The notes beneath the pieces are model-generated. The model was not told the DNA's origin. It saw nothing but the letters and a program-made list of their open reading frames with translations, and ran no database searches. The position numbers and the translations under genes are program-made. Positions 1-7,039 of a stretch of 35,778 nt of DNA are shown piece after piece (within the stretch, counting starts at the first letter, position 1; each line of letters begins with the position of its first letter). Origin of the DNA: Bacillota bacterium (GTDB taxonomy: Bacteria > Bacillota > Clostridia > Oscillospirales > Ruminococcaceae); the NCBI GenBank assembly GCA_023458875.1, contig JAEWXO010000071.1, forward strand, positions 1-35,778, written 5' to 3'.

Positions 1-126
1 CGCCTGCCTCGGCGGACAGAATATCGTGCTGACAGAGGCTCGTTGTCAAGTGGACCGTGGAATAAATGCGTGCGCCTTGTTGGGGGGGAGATAAGTATTA
101 CCCACTACAAACGGCGAATCGCCTAA
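1..126 (+). mobile_element. possible right end of an IS605/IS1341-type element
   Basis: The first ~125 bases are richer in G and C than the AT-rich gene that follows. They hold a run of seven G, a short GGCG-AAT-CGCC hairpin at about 113-123 and no convincing protein. The change from this DNA to normal low-GC coding sequence falls near 126. Right ends of tnpB-type IS605/IS1341 elements often finish with a small hairpin and an RNA-coding tail, so I propose that an element ends here, inside an older gene. This is inference from base composition and hairpin only; the body of the element would lie left of the window. Confidence 0.3.
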
Positions 127-749
127 AAAGCTATAGTATTGAAAATAATTTTACATCAGTTGCGGCACTTGATTTTTATAAGTATGCAGGTGATTCAGAG
201 GAGCTTGGTGAGAAAAATATTCTGTTTATCACACAGGATAATTTTATGAAGCTTCCTGAGTATATTCAGAGCAGGTATACTTTTGTAGATAATTTTAACG
301 ATATGGCGTATTACTATACTGATAACAGTCCGTGTGATTTTTCATCGGGATTTCCGGGACATAATTCGGATGTTTCAGTAGATTATCCATATACTGTGGG
401 ATACTCAAGTGCAATCGGGATTATTTCTCCTGATGACGGGTCAGTTACTTCAGACGGAACTGAAGGTCAGGTATTGCAGGGAGTATTTAAATTGCCGGGG
501 GATTTTACAGAACGTGATTATTCAATTCAATTGGAGTATAATATTATTGAAAACAATAAGGATAATCCGGCAAAATTACTTCTGTGGGCTGATGGTACTG
601 TAATTGCATCAGAAGATATTGAGGCGGGCAGTACGGAAGTTGTTATGGATGGTTTTGATTTAATACCTGCTGAGTATATGACTGTTTCTGTTGTACAGGA
701 TGAGGGGACTGTTATGAAGGTTGATAAGGTGGTATTCAGGGCAGAGTAG
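66..749 (+). pseudogene. C-terminal part of an unrecognised, probably surface or membrane, protein
   Basis: The frame is open from an ATG at 66 to 749 (227 codons), but that ATG has no ribosome site and the first ~20 residues come from different-looking DNA, so the real protein probably began upstream and was cut. From about residue 21 (KSYSIENNF) the composition is normal for this genome. Residues 50-110 are rich in Tyr, Asp and Phe; residues 130-227 look like a beta-rich module with an Asp/Glu-rich surface. No signal peptide or membrane segment remains. Position just upstream of a polysaccharide operon suggests the soluble tail of a membrane glycosyltransferase, but I do not recognise the family. 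The window edge prevents a decision. Confidence 0.4.
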
Positions 750-750
750 T

Positions 751-800
751 TCCGGCGCGGTACGAGTCGATCAGGCTTTGCGGTCGCCTGGACTCCGCAT
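751..800 (-). repeat. partial copy of the interspersed palindromic repeat (R1a)
   Basis: A fragment directly after the preceding stop codon shares ACGAGTCGA, then GGCTTTGCGGTCGC, with the core of the family described at 23512-23635 (opposite orientation). It stands head-to-tail with a longer copy at 811-925, so two copies are clustered here. Confidence 0.5.
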
Positions 801-810
801 GATGTTAATA

Positions 811-925
811 TTCAAACCATATGGGGATATAATGCTTATGCAGGGATTTCGATTCTGCGGAATCGACCGGGCTTTGCGATCGCCCCGGATCTCCGCACCT
901 TCGCTCATATATCTGAATAGTAACC
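811..925 (-). repeat. interspersed palindromic repeat, copy R1b
   Basis: In inverse orientation to the copies at 5156, 19390 and 23512. It carries CCATATGGGGATA, TGCAGGGATTTCG, the perfect hairpin TCGATTC-TGCG-GAATCGA at 849-866, then ACCGGGCTTTGCGATCGC and CTTCGCTCATATAT. A TGAATAGTAAC block found at the edge of other copies lies at about 915-925. It sits in the gap before the promoter of the polysaccharide operon. The open frames across it (both strands) are by-products of the repeat. Confidence 0.7.
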
Positions 926-961
926 GGGGATTTATGGGGATAGCGGCTTGTTTTAAAAACG

Positions 962-990
962 TTGACATTACAAATCAAATATATTATAAT
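962..990 (+). promoter_or_regulatory. sigma-A promoter of the polysaccharide operon
   Basis: TTGACA at 962-967 and TATAAT at 985-990, spaced exactly 17 bases, both perfect consensus. It lies about 115 bases before the first gene of the + strand operon and just after the repeat copy R1b. Confidence 0.8.
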
Positions 991-1107
991 TATATAGTTA
1001 TTAAGTTGACGTAGCTTAATGGAAACGGCGTGAGAAGGGCGTTTATAGGCAAAAAAAGCGCGTCATTATTTAAAAAAGATGTTATATTTTTAAAACGGAG
1101 GTTCGTG

Positions 1108-1680
1108 ATGGACGGTACTCTTTATATTAAAAGTGTCCTGAAGGATATTTGGGCTGATGCTGTTGCAGAGGAGAATAAATGCGACATAATAAAGTTTGAT
1201 GATTTTTTAATTACACAAAGCCATAAATCCTGTTCTGATTTCAATAAAGCAGCATTTGCAAGTGATCTTGCGGTAATCAATAACAATTCACAGCTCGAAT
1301 ATTATACTCAGTTAGGTTCATATAAAAATAAATTCAATTCACTGGTAGTGTTTGTGAAAAAAGCCATAAGAAAGTCCTTGAAGTTTATTGTATATCCTAT
1401 GTTTGTTCAGCAAAGTTCAATAAATCTTCATATAGGACGCTGCCTTCAGCAGATAAGCTCATATCTGAATACGCATGAGGATTCATCACAGAAGCTTTCA
1501 ATGCTTGAACGCAGTACTTTACAGAATACCCGGAACAACGAAATAAACAGCAAGCAGCTGTATAAAATAATGCTTGAGCTTGAATTGCTCAAGGAAGAAA
1601 ATCGTAAGCTTAAGGACGAAATAAACAGAATAGGCGGTGAAAAGCAAAATGAGAATAATTCAGATAGTACCAACCCTTAA
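1108..1680 (+). CDS. coiled-coil protein of the polysaccharide operon
   Basis: A 190-residue protein. I start it at ATG 1108, which has ACGGAGG eight bases upstream; an earlier in-frame start at 1030 has no ribosome site. Around residues 85-110 it has a basic stretch followed by a Tyr-Pro and Gln-Gln block (KKAIRKSL, YPMFVQQSSIN) that resembles the amphipathic segment of multidomain enzymes of surface-polysaccharide synthesis, where it precedes a coiled coil. Residues 120-185 are strongly heptad-like (LELELLKEENRKLKDEI). There is no catalytic domain. Its 3' end overlaps the next gene by about 30 bases, so the two are translated together. I infer a scaffold or membrane-docking partner for the glycosyltransferases; the similarity is from memory of the family, not a search. 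Confidence 0.6.
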   Translation: MDGTLYIKSVLKDIWADAVAEENKCDIIKFDDFLITQSHKSCSDFNKAAFASDLAVINNNSQLEYYTQLGSYKNKFNSLVVFVKKAIRKSLKFIVYPMFVQQSSINLHIGRCLQQISSYLNTHEDSSQKLSMLERSTLQNTRNNEINSKQLYKIMLELELLKEENRKLKDEINRIGGEKQNENNSDSTNP

Positions 1681-2737
1681 TTATGGTGATGCAATAGGCA
1701 ATCATGTTATTGCTTTAAAGCATATTATAGAGAAAATGGGATATAAAACGGCTATTTACTGCTATTCATTCAACGAAAAAATTAAAGAACCTGATATTTG
1801 CCTTATTCCTACGTTAAAGGAACTTAAATCAACCGATATCGTTATTTATCACATGTCAATAGGCAGCGAGCTTAACAGACAGGTTGCAGATTTTAAATGC
1901 CGTAAAATAATGATTTATCACAATATTACCCCACCTCATTTCTTCGAAATAGACTCCTACGACAAGGTGGAAATGTGCAGGAACGGACTTGCAGATGTTA
2001 AGGCACTTGCAGGAAAATTTGACTACTGTATAGCTGACTCAGCATTTAACAGGCAGGATCTTATCAATATGGGTTATGACGGTGATACCATCGATGTTAT
2101 TTCTATAATGGTCGCAATGGATGACTATAAGAGTACTCCTGACCAGGCGATAATGGACCATTATAATGACGGATATACAAATATCCTGTTTGTCGGACGT
2201 GTTGCACCTAATAAAAAGCATGAGGATATGATCCGTACATTTGCATATTACAAGAAAAATATAAACCCTAAGTCGAGACTCATACTTGCAGGCAGTCATG
2301 ACGACCAGAGCAATTATTACAATTATCTGACTGCATATATAGAAGAGCTCGGTGTAAGTGATATAGAATTTACAAGTCATATATCATTTGCGGGAATACT
2401 CGCACTTTATAAAACAGCGGATGTTTTCCTTTGCCTTAGTGAACATGAGGGATTCTGTGTGCCGCTTATAGAGGCAATGATATTTGACGTTCCGATAATA
2501 GCTTATGACAGCTGTGCCGTACCTGAAACAATGGGCGGAAGCGGTATTGTCGTTGAAAACAAAAGTCCTGTATTTCTTTCTAAAGTTATCGATGCTGTAG
2601 TAAATGATGAAGATCTCAGAAAATACATGATAGAATCAGAAAGAAAGAGACTTGAAGATTTCAAGTATGCACCGCTCAGCAAGCAGTTCCAGGAAGCGTT
2701 AGAGAAATTTATCGGAAACGAAAAAAAAAAATCCTGA
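1649..2737 (+). CDS. GT4-family glycosyltransferase
   Basis: A 362-residue GT-B glycosyltransferase, retaining type, expected to move a sugar from a nucleotide-sugar onto a lipid-linked or surface glycan. The N-terminal half starts with the strand MRIIQIVPTL; the C-terminal Rossmann half begins at about residue 180 with NILFVGRVAPNKKHEDMI and carries the donor-site motif EHEGFCVPLIEAM (around 270-282), whose first Glu and second acidic residue are the usual E-x7-E pair. I chose ATG 1649 rather than GTG 1637 because GGCGGTGA lies just upstream at a suitable distance. It overlaps the end of the coiled-coil gene. The gene ends in NEKKKS over an A11 run (2721-2731); a one-base slip there would read on into the next small ORF (see 2773 and the findings). 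Confidence 0.88.
   Translation: MRIIQIVPTLNYGDAIGNHVIALKHIIEKMGYKTAIYCYSFNEKIKEPDICLIPTLKELKSTDIVIYHMSIGSELNRQVADFKCRKIMIYHNITPPHFFEIDSYDKVEMCRNGLADVKALAGKFDYCIADSAFNRQDLINMGYDGDTIDVISIMVAMDDYKSTPDQAIMDHYNDGYTNILFVGRVAPNKKHEDMIRTFAYYKKNINPKSRLILAGSHDDQSNYYNYLTAYIEELGVSDIEFTSHISFAGILALYKTADVFLCLSEHEGFCVPLIEAMIFDVPIIAYDSCAVPETMGGSGIVVENKSPVFLSKVIDAVVNDEDLRKYMIESERKRLEDFKYAPLSKQFQEALEKFIGNEKKKS
2721..2731 (+). other. A11 slippery homopolymer at the end of the glycosyltransferase gene
   Basis: Eleven consecutive A follow CG of the AAC-GAA codons. Reading with one extra A (a -1 shift) bypasses the stop at 2735-2737 and continues without a stop (KILKTDNNYS...) into the frame of the ORF at 2773. 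Runs this long are known sites of RNA-polymerase slippage and also of sequencing error. Confidence 0.6.
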
Positions 2738-2772
2738 AAACAGATAACAATTATTCTGTTTTTTATGATTTA

Positions 2773-3057
2773 GTGAACGATAAAATGAAAAGTAATAACA
2801 GTGAGCTATCATTTTCAAAGGATATGTTTGTAAACTGCGCATATTCAGAGCCGTTAATGCTAAGTCCTTCGGAGCTTATTAATGCAGACATGGATAACAG
2901 ATCTTTTTTTGAGGCTGTATTTTATTCGCTTAAGTACAGGATGCCGGAGAAAAACGAATATGATTTATGGCAAAGTGATATTAATAACAGCTTGTCCTGT
3001 GATTTTCAGAAGAAATTACTAGCTCATTTTGGAATTATAGCCGATTCCGTAAAATAA
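2773..3057 (+). CDS. small helical ORF, possibly the C-terminal extension of the upstream transferase
   Basis: As an independent gene it would start at GTG 2773 or ATG 2785, but neither has a clear ribosome site. Its frame is open all the way back through the A11 run at 2721-2731 into the glycosyltransferase, so it may be the tail of that protein in the -1 frame. The body (NRSFFEAVFYSLKYRMPEKNEYDLW, shown here only as its key positions: Phe-Phe-x-x-Val-Phe, Arg-x-Pro, Leu-Trp) resembles the DUF4214-type helical repeat often fused to glycosyltransferases and surface proteins. It ends 31 bases before the next operon gene. Alternatives: a separate accessory gene, or a tail separated by a mutation. 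Confidence 0.5.
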   Translation: MNDKMKSNNSELSFSKDMFVNCAYSEPLMLSPSELINADMDNRSFFEAVFYSLKYRMPEKNEYDLWQSDINNSLSCDFQKKLLAHFGIIADSVK

Positions 3058-3088
3058 TGCAATTGCTGCATAAGCTTGGAGTACGATA

Positions 3089-5137
3089 ATGATGAAAAAA
3101 ATGCTATATATTGATGTTACCGGAATACTTAAAGCTCCGGTGTTGACCGGCGCCGATAAAATATCGGCAGGTATTACAGTTGGTATTATTAATAATAACA
3201 TTGAGCCGTGTCTGATTGCCTTTTCAAAAAAACATAATTCATATGTAGCAATTGACAAATATAAATATTATAGCTATATTACAGGTAACATGCCTGATGA
3301 TGAAGGCTGCTATACCGATACTATTGTCAGAATGGAAAATATGGAAAGAGATTCTGTTTTTTTGGACGCAGGCAATTCATGGCTCAATATTCCTCAGCGA
3401 GGATGGCTTCTGCCAAAAATCAGGAACAATAACGTTCAGATAATATCTGTGATACAGAGCTTTTTACCTATTACACATCCTGAACGTGTATCAGATAGTA
3501 TAAGAATAAAATTTATGCACTATATTACAGCCTGTCTGAGTTATGCTGACAAAATTATTGTTCCATGTGAAGAAACAGCGGGAATTATCCGTAAATTATC
3601 CGGGGAATTAAAAATCAGCTCAAAGCCTGTAATTATAGTGCATTTCTGTATTGATTCTGAGGTTATCAGAAACAATACAAATACTCTGGCCGATATGATT
3701 CCTCAGCAGATATTTTCAAAGGATGAATTGTCGTACTTTGTAAAAGCCTATAAACGTTTTAAAAATATCCTCACTGAAAAGGAACATACGCGTAATTTTC
3801 AGAAAAAGCTAAGATACAGATCGCCTAAATGTGCAGAAGCAGCAGGTCAGATTATTAAAATTGCCGGTGAGGAAGAAAATGATATACTTAAACGCAAGCC
3901 TGTAAAGCAGATAGTATACCTGTCAGCACGCCCTGAGGCTCTTCTTGATACACTTCCGTATATCGAAAAATTCATGACATTTATAGAGGAAATGCTGATA
4001 TTCTGTCCTGAGAGTGCGGGGGAATATCTTAAAGCTAACTATAAAGGAAAACTCAGAGTGAAAATAATAACAGACGATGAGCTTCTCGAAGGCTGTCAGT
4101 TACCGGAGGACCATACAACACGTAATTTTTTCCTCAGATGTCTTATGATGAACCGTGATGAGCTTGATGAAGAATTTATCATGAGTGATGACGACTACAG
4201 ACCGCTTACTGATATTACAGAGGAAACTTTTTTCAGTCAGGGAATGTATAATGCATATTATTTTATTGATATAGAAAACTGGAAGCATACTGTAGGAGAG
4301 CTTTTTTCATATGACTACAGTCTTTTCAGAACTCTTGAATTTCTGAAAAAGAACGGTTATCCAAGTCTTCAGTATTCTGCTCATCAGCCTCAGATAATAA
4401 ACAGAGACTGGTACAGACAGTTTATATCAGAGCATGATGGAATTATACTTAAAGGATACGATGAATGGAGTACGTATTTTAATTTCTGTGCGGTAAAGCA
4501 TAAAAAATATTTCCGGCAGCTTCCGTATGTAACTCTTGGATGGCCTAACGTGGGAACATGCTGGCAGCACGGAGTCAGTAACTCATCATTTCTTTTTGAA
4601 AATTTTTATGAGGATAATTATAATGAAAACGGTGTTTTTGCAGGTCTTTCCGTTGAGCTGAATGAAAATACTGTTAATGAGAATAAAATAAAGACAAGCA
4701 AGGCTTTCAGTGTTCAGGCTGATTGCCGGGAAAGCTTCAGGGTATATGATGAGTATGTACAGCAGTATGTTTCAAAATACGACTGTGCACCTGCAATAAA
4801 TATATTCTGTTCAGATATTTCAGAAAATGATATTGATATTTATGTGCCTCACTTTTACAGAATGTCGGATAATGTGATAAACAATCTCAGATTCTATATA
4901 TCAAGAAGCAGATATACGGTATGTAATAATAAAAAAATTATTATTACCGCCTCGATACAGGATAGCGATGGAAATATTATTTCAACAGCAAGTGTTCCGG
5001 CAGATCCTGTGCAGACCGAAACAGGCTGCCATCTTAAGCCATCCGGAGATGACATGAAATACATGCTTAATATAAGATGTCAGGTAGAAGGTACCGATAT
5101 CTGTACAGAAGCCAATACTCCTCTTGAAGTAGTTTAG
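3089..5137 (+). CDS. two-domain surface-polysaccharide transferase (GT4-like N-terminus, Stealth-like centre)
   Basis: A 682-residue soluble protein. Residues 1-200 open with MLYIDVTGILKAPVLTGADKI, the 'DVT ... TG' signature seen at the N-terminus of GT4-type mannosyl/rhamnosyltransferases, but the normal C-terminal donor half is not obvious. At about 265-500 a second domain begins (KQIVYLSARPEALLDTLPYI) and has DHTTRNFFLR and FIMSDDDYRPL; the Asp triplet resembles the second conserved region of Stealth-type hexose-phosphate transferases. The last ~130 residues look beta-rich. Start at ATG 3089 or 3092, with TGGAG about ten bases upstream. It is the last gene of the operon; no obvious terminator before the repeat at 5156, though a 23-bp hairpin lies at 5351. 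Role in surface polymer assembly is likely; the donor is unknown. Confidence 0.55.
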   Translation: MMKKMLYIDVTGILKAPVLTGADKISAGITVGIINNNIEPCLIAFSKKHNSYVAIDKYKYYSYITGNMPDDEGCYTDTIVRMENMERDSVFLDAGNSWLNIPQRGWLLPKIRNNNVQIISVIQSFLPITHPERVSDSIRIKFMHYITACLSYADKIIVPCEETAGIIRKLSGELKISSKPVIIVHFCIDSEVIRNNTNTLADMIPQQIFSKDELSYFVKAYKRFKNILTEKEHTRNFQKKLRYRSPKCAEAAGQIIKIAGEEENDILKRKPVKQIVYLSARPEALLDTLPYIEKFMTFIEEMLIFCPESAGEYLKANYKGKLRVKIITDDELLEGCQLPEDHTTRNFFLRCLMMNRDELDEEFIMSDDDYRPLTDITEETFFSQGMYNAYYFIDIENWKHTVGELFSYDYSLFRTLEFLKKNGYPSLQYSAHQPQIINRDWYRQFISEHDGIILKGYDEWSTYFNFCAVKHKKYFRQLPYVTLGWPNVGTCWQHGVSNSSFLFENFYEDNYNENGVFAGLSVELNENTVNENKIKTSKAFSVQADCRESFRVYDEYVQQYVSKYDCAPAINIFCSDISENDIDIYVPHFYRMSDNVINNLRFYISRSRYTVCNNKKIIITASIQDSDGNIISTASVPADPVQTETGCHLKPSGDDMKYMLNIRCQVEGTDICTEANTPLEVV

Positions 5138-5155
5138 AGTTAATATGTATAAAGT

Positions 5156-5270
5156 GGGGCATATGCTCGCAGGTCAAAGGCGTGACCGGAAAGCCCGGTT
5201 GATTCGTGCCGGATCGAAATCCCTGCCAGATTAATAACTTAACCGTAGTATCTGAACAGTAACAGTTCAG
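5156..5270 (+). repeat. interspersed palindromic repeat, copy R2
   Basis: Contains CATATG, AGGTCAAAGGCGTGACCGG, AAAGCCCGG, the hairpin TTGATTC-GTGCC-GGATCGA (5199-5217, with two G-T pairs), AATCCCTGC, then AACCGTAGT and CTGAACAGTAAC. Same orientation as R4 and R5. It follows the stop codon of the large transferase by about 20 bases. Confidence 0.75.
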
Positions 5271-5350
5271 AATAATCCTGATAAGTTTAAGTTTTATATT
5301 ACAGGAGTTGGAACATACTTTTTATCATTATATTCGCAATGTTTAAAATT

Positions 5351-5397
5351 AAATTCCACATGGTTTTCAACATAATGTTGAAAACCATGTGGAATTT
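5351..5397. repeat. 23-bp perfect inverted repeat with a one-base centre
   Basis: Left arm 5351-5373 and right arm 5375-5397 are exact reverse complements around a single A at 5374 (core TTTTCAACAT/ATGTTGAAAA). There is no run of T straight after the arms on either strand, so it is not a typical intrinsic terminator. It lies between the convergent ends of the large transferase gene and the lipoprotein gene. It may stop transcription both ways, or be the palindromic scar or mini-element left by a transposon. Confidence 0.7.
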
Positions 5398-5492
5398 TGG
5401 TTAAAACTAATATTCTAAATCCCTTAAATATCGGATAAATGCGATTTGTCAGCACTGTAAAGTGTTGAATTATAATCAAAGGGTGTTGAAAA

Positions 5493-5765
5493 TTATGAAA
5501 TGTCACTGACAATATCTGAAACAACTGTTACTGCACCCTCTATTGCAGTATCAACGGCTTCACCTATATTTTCACCCAGACCTTTTCTATCAGTTTCTGT
5601 ATCAGAATAGTTATTATCATATTTATCTGTTGCTGTTATTGTTGATGTTGAGGTGCCATAATGACCGTTTTCATCAGCCTTTTCACTGTTTGATATGCTT
5701 CCGCATGAGGTAAGAAGAAGGCATAATGAAAAAATTGTGCATGAAATAGTTATAGCTTTTTTCAT
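5493..5765 (-). CDS. small lipoprotein of unknown function
   Basis: A 90-residue precursor with a textbook lipoprotein signal: Lys-Lys, a hydrophobic stretch and the lipobox LTSC (Cys21), so the mature ~70-residue protein should be lipid-anchored outside the membrane. The mature part is Ser/Thr/Asp-rich, then has a Gly- and Val-rich tail (GENIGEAVDTAIEGAVTVVSDIV) that could form an amphipathic helix. AAAGGAAA stands before ATG 5765 at a usual distance. The next gene upstream (DUF4230-like) ends 143 bases away behind a terminator, so this is probably a single-gene unit. No family recognised. Confidence 0.7.
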   Translation of the reverse strand: MKKAITISCTIFSLCLLLTSCGSISNSEKADENGHYGTSTSTITATDKYDNNYSDTETDRKGLGENIGEAVDTAIEGAVTVVSDIVSDIS

Positions 5766-5783
5766 AATATATTTCCTTTCGCG

Positions 5784-5812
5784 TTATAACAATAATATTG
5801 CAGATAATGCAA
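5784..5812 (-). promoter_or_regulatory. possible promoter of the lipoprotein gene
   Basis: On the minus strand TTGCAT (5807-5812) and TTATAA (5784-5789) are 17 bases apart, 19 bases before the start codon. Both hexamers deviate from consensus, and the start site would lie very close to the ribosome site, so the call is tentative. Confidence 0.35.
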
Positions 5813-5855
5813 TATAACATAGTATTTCACACATGGACTGATATATTCAGAAATG

Positions 5856-5891
5856 AAAAAATCGCTGTTTATTTTAAAGACAGCGATTTTT
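5856..5891 (-). terminator. intrinsic terminator after the DUF4230-like gene
   Basis: On the minus strand the arms AAAAATCGCTGT and ACAGCGATTTTTT enclose an 11-base AT loop and end in a T run, 16 bases beyond the stop codon. The A/T-flanked stem could act in both directions. Confidence 0.75.
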
Positions 5892-5907
5892 AAATATTAA
5901 AAATTAA

Positions 5908-6711
5908 TTATGATTTTGAAATTATAAAATTAATACTGTAGTATTCTGAAATTATTTCGTCACTCATAAGAAATGTTTCTATTTCAGTTTCAACATCCGA
6001 ATACACGTCATCAAAAATTCCGTATAAAATTGCCTTTTCCTCCATTAACTCATTTTGTGACTCACAAATCTGAGTGTAGTCTTCAGGAGTTATAGGATTG
6101 AACCAGTTATCCTTTTTCTCTGATATCTGTATGGAATCAAGAAATGTTTCATGTGATTTTATTGATGCCTCGGGGAGGATAACTGAAATTGTTCTGGCAT
6201 CATTATCAACTGAAATCGAAATCTGTGTTGTATCAATACCGGCTGTTATAAGGCCGTCGTATGATATTCGGAATGACTTTTTTGTAAGCGGTATATCAAG
6301 ACCATTGATTGAGTCTCTGTTTTTAAAGTCGCATGTATTGGTGTATGGATATTCGGTATCGGCGATTATAAGATTTTCGGAAAGCTTTGTGTCAAGAAGC
6401 ACACCGTTTACGTTTATTTTTGTTGTAGCTGCAGTAGTAGCTTCGGTTGTTTCAGGTGCTGTGGTGACAGATGGTGCTGTGGTATTTGCCGTACTCAGAC
6501 TGCCTGCATCGGCAACAGCATTTATCGGCCTGCTTATTGAATTTTTATAAATCATGTTGTCGTCACGGTTAAGAAAAAAACCAGCAAGGAAGCATATGCA
6601 GTTTGTTGTGATAAATGCAAGAATTATTATAAGTGTTTTAAAAAATCTGAACTGTTTTGTTTTTATGTACGTATTAAGCCTTGATGAAAATTCTTTTATC
6701 TTTTTTATCAT
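5908..6711 (-). CDS. membrane-anchored DUF4230-like protein
   Basis: Of two nearby ATG codons (6717 and 6711) I prefer 6711 because the ribosome site AAAGGA is nine bases from it but only three from the other; this gives 267 residues. Residues ~20-48 form one membrane segment, followed by a low-complexity Thr/Ala linker (~70-100) and an extracellular domain. That domain carries ISYDGLITAGIDTTQISISV and ILPEASI, then NWFNP and a long Glu-rich helix, the pattern I associate with DUF4230 proteins. Function is unknown in that family. It has its own promoter (6761-6789) and terminator (5856-5891). The opposite-strand open frame 6098-6550 is a shadow. Confidence 0.65.
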   Translation of the reverse strand: MIKKIKEFSSRLNTYIKTKQFRFFKTLIIILAFITTNCICFLAGFFLNRDDNMIYKNSISRPINAVADAGSLSTANTTAPSVTTAPETTEATTAATTKINVNGVLLDTKLSENLIIADTEYPYTNTCDFKNRDSINGLDIPLTKKSFRISYDGLITAGIDTTQISISVDNDARTISVILPEASIKSHETFLDSIQISEKKDNWFNPITPEDYTQICESQNELMEEKAILYGIFDDVYSDVETEIETFLMSDEIISEYYSINFIISKS

Positions 6712-6760
6712 TTTCATTCGTCCTTTCTTTGTGTTAAAAAATATATTATTCTACATCTCG

Positions 6761-6789
6761 ATAATAGCACAAAAGGCGAATGAAGTCAA
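6761..6789 (-). promoter_or_regulatory. sigma-A promoter of the DUF4230-like gene
   Basis: Minus strand TTGACT (6784-6789) and TATTAT (6761-6766) with a 17-base spacer, about 50 bases before the start codon. Confidence 0.7.
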
Positions 6790-6830
6790 TTTATATTTTG
6801 TTAAAATTCAATTACAGATTAGATAGGGGT

Positions 6831-6990
6831 CGCTATTCAGTCCATATGGGGAGATACTGCTTATGCAGAGATTTCGACTCGGCACGAATATTAGCATAAC
6901 TGAACGCATAAATGCGTTCCCTGCATTGTGTATAACCTTCGTAGGGAAGGGATTTATCCGTTCCGTTGAATTTATCCTGCGAAGATTGAG
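6831..6990 (-). repeat. interspersed palindromic repeat, partial copy R3 with a second hairpin
   Basis: Bases 6835-6890 match R1b in the same orientation (CTATTCAG, CCATATGGGGA, TGCTTATGCAGAGATTTCG, ACTCGGCACGAA). The GGTCGCGCC half is missing; instead the sequence runs into a perfect hairpin GAACGCAT-TT-ATGCGTTC (about 6901-6918) and other inverted pieces. It lies just outside the terminator of the ABC operon. The 60-codon open frame across it is rejected as a gene. Confidence 0.55.
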
Positions 6991-6996
6991 TAACAG

Positions 6997-7036
6997 AAAA
7001 AAATGTGCAGGTCATAAATGAAGCTGCACATTTTTT
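6997..7036 (-). terminator. intrinsic terminator of the ABC transporter operon
   Basis: Minus strand arms AAAAAATGTGCAG and CTGCACATTTTTTT close a 13-base loop, with a T run at the end. The hairpin starts three bases after the stop codon of the second permease gene. Confidence 0.85.
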
Positions 7037-7039
7037 AAA

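Noticed and set aside
721..1014. Open frames on both strands (721-1014 +, 771-968 -)
   Set aside because: They run across two copies of the palindromic repeat; no ribosome site and no protein-like composition.
5294..5524. 76-codon minus-strand frame
   Set aside because: It spans the 23-bp inverted repeat and overlaps the end of the lipoprotein gene; its start has no ribosome site.
6833..7015. 60-codon minus-strand frame
   Set aside because: Lies in repeat copy R3 and crosses part of the ABC operon terminator.
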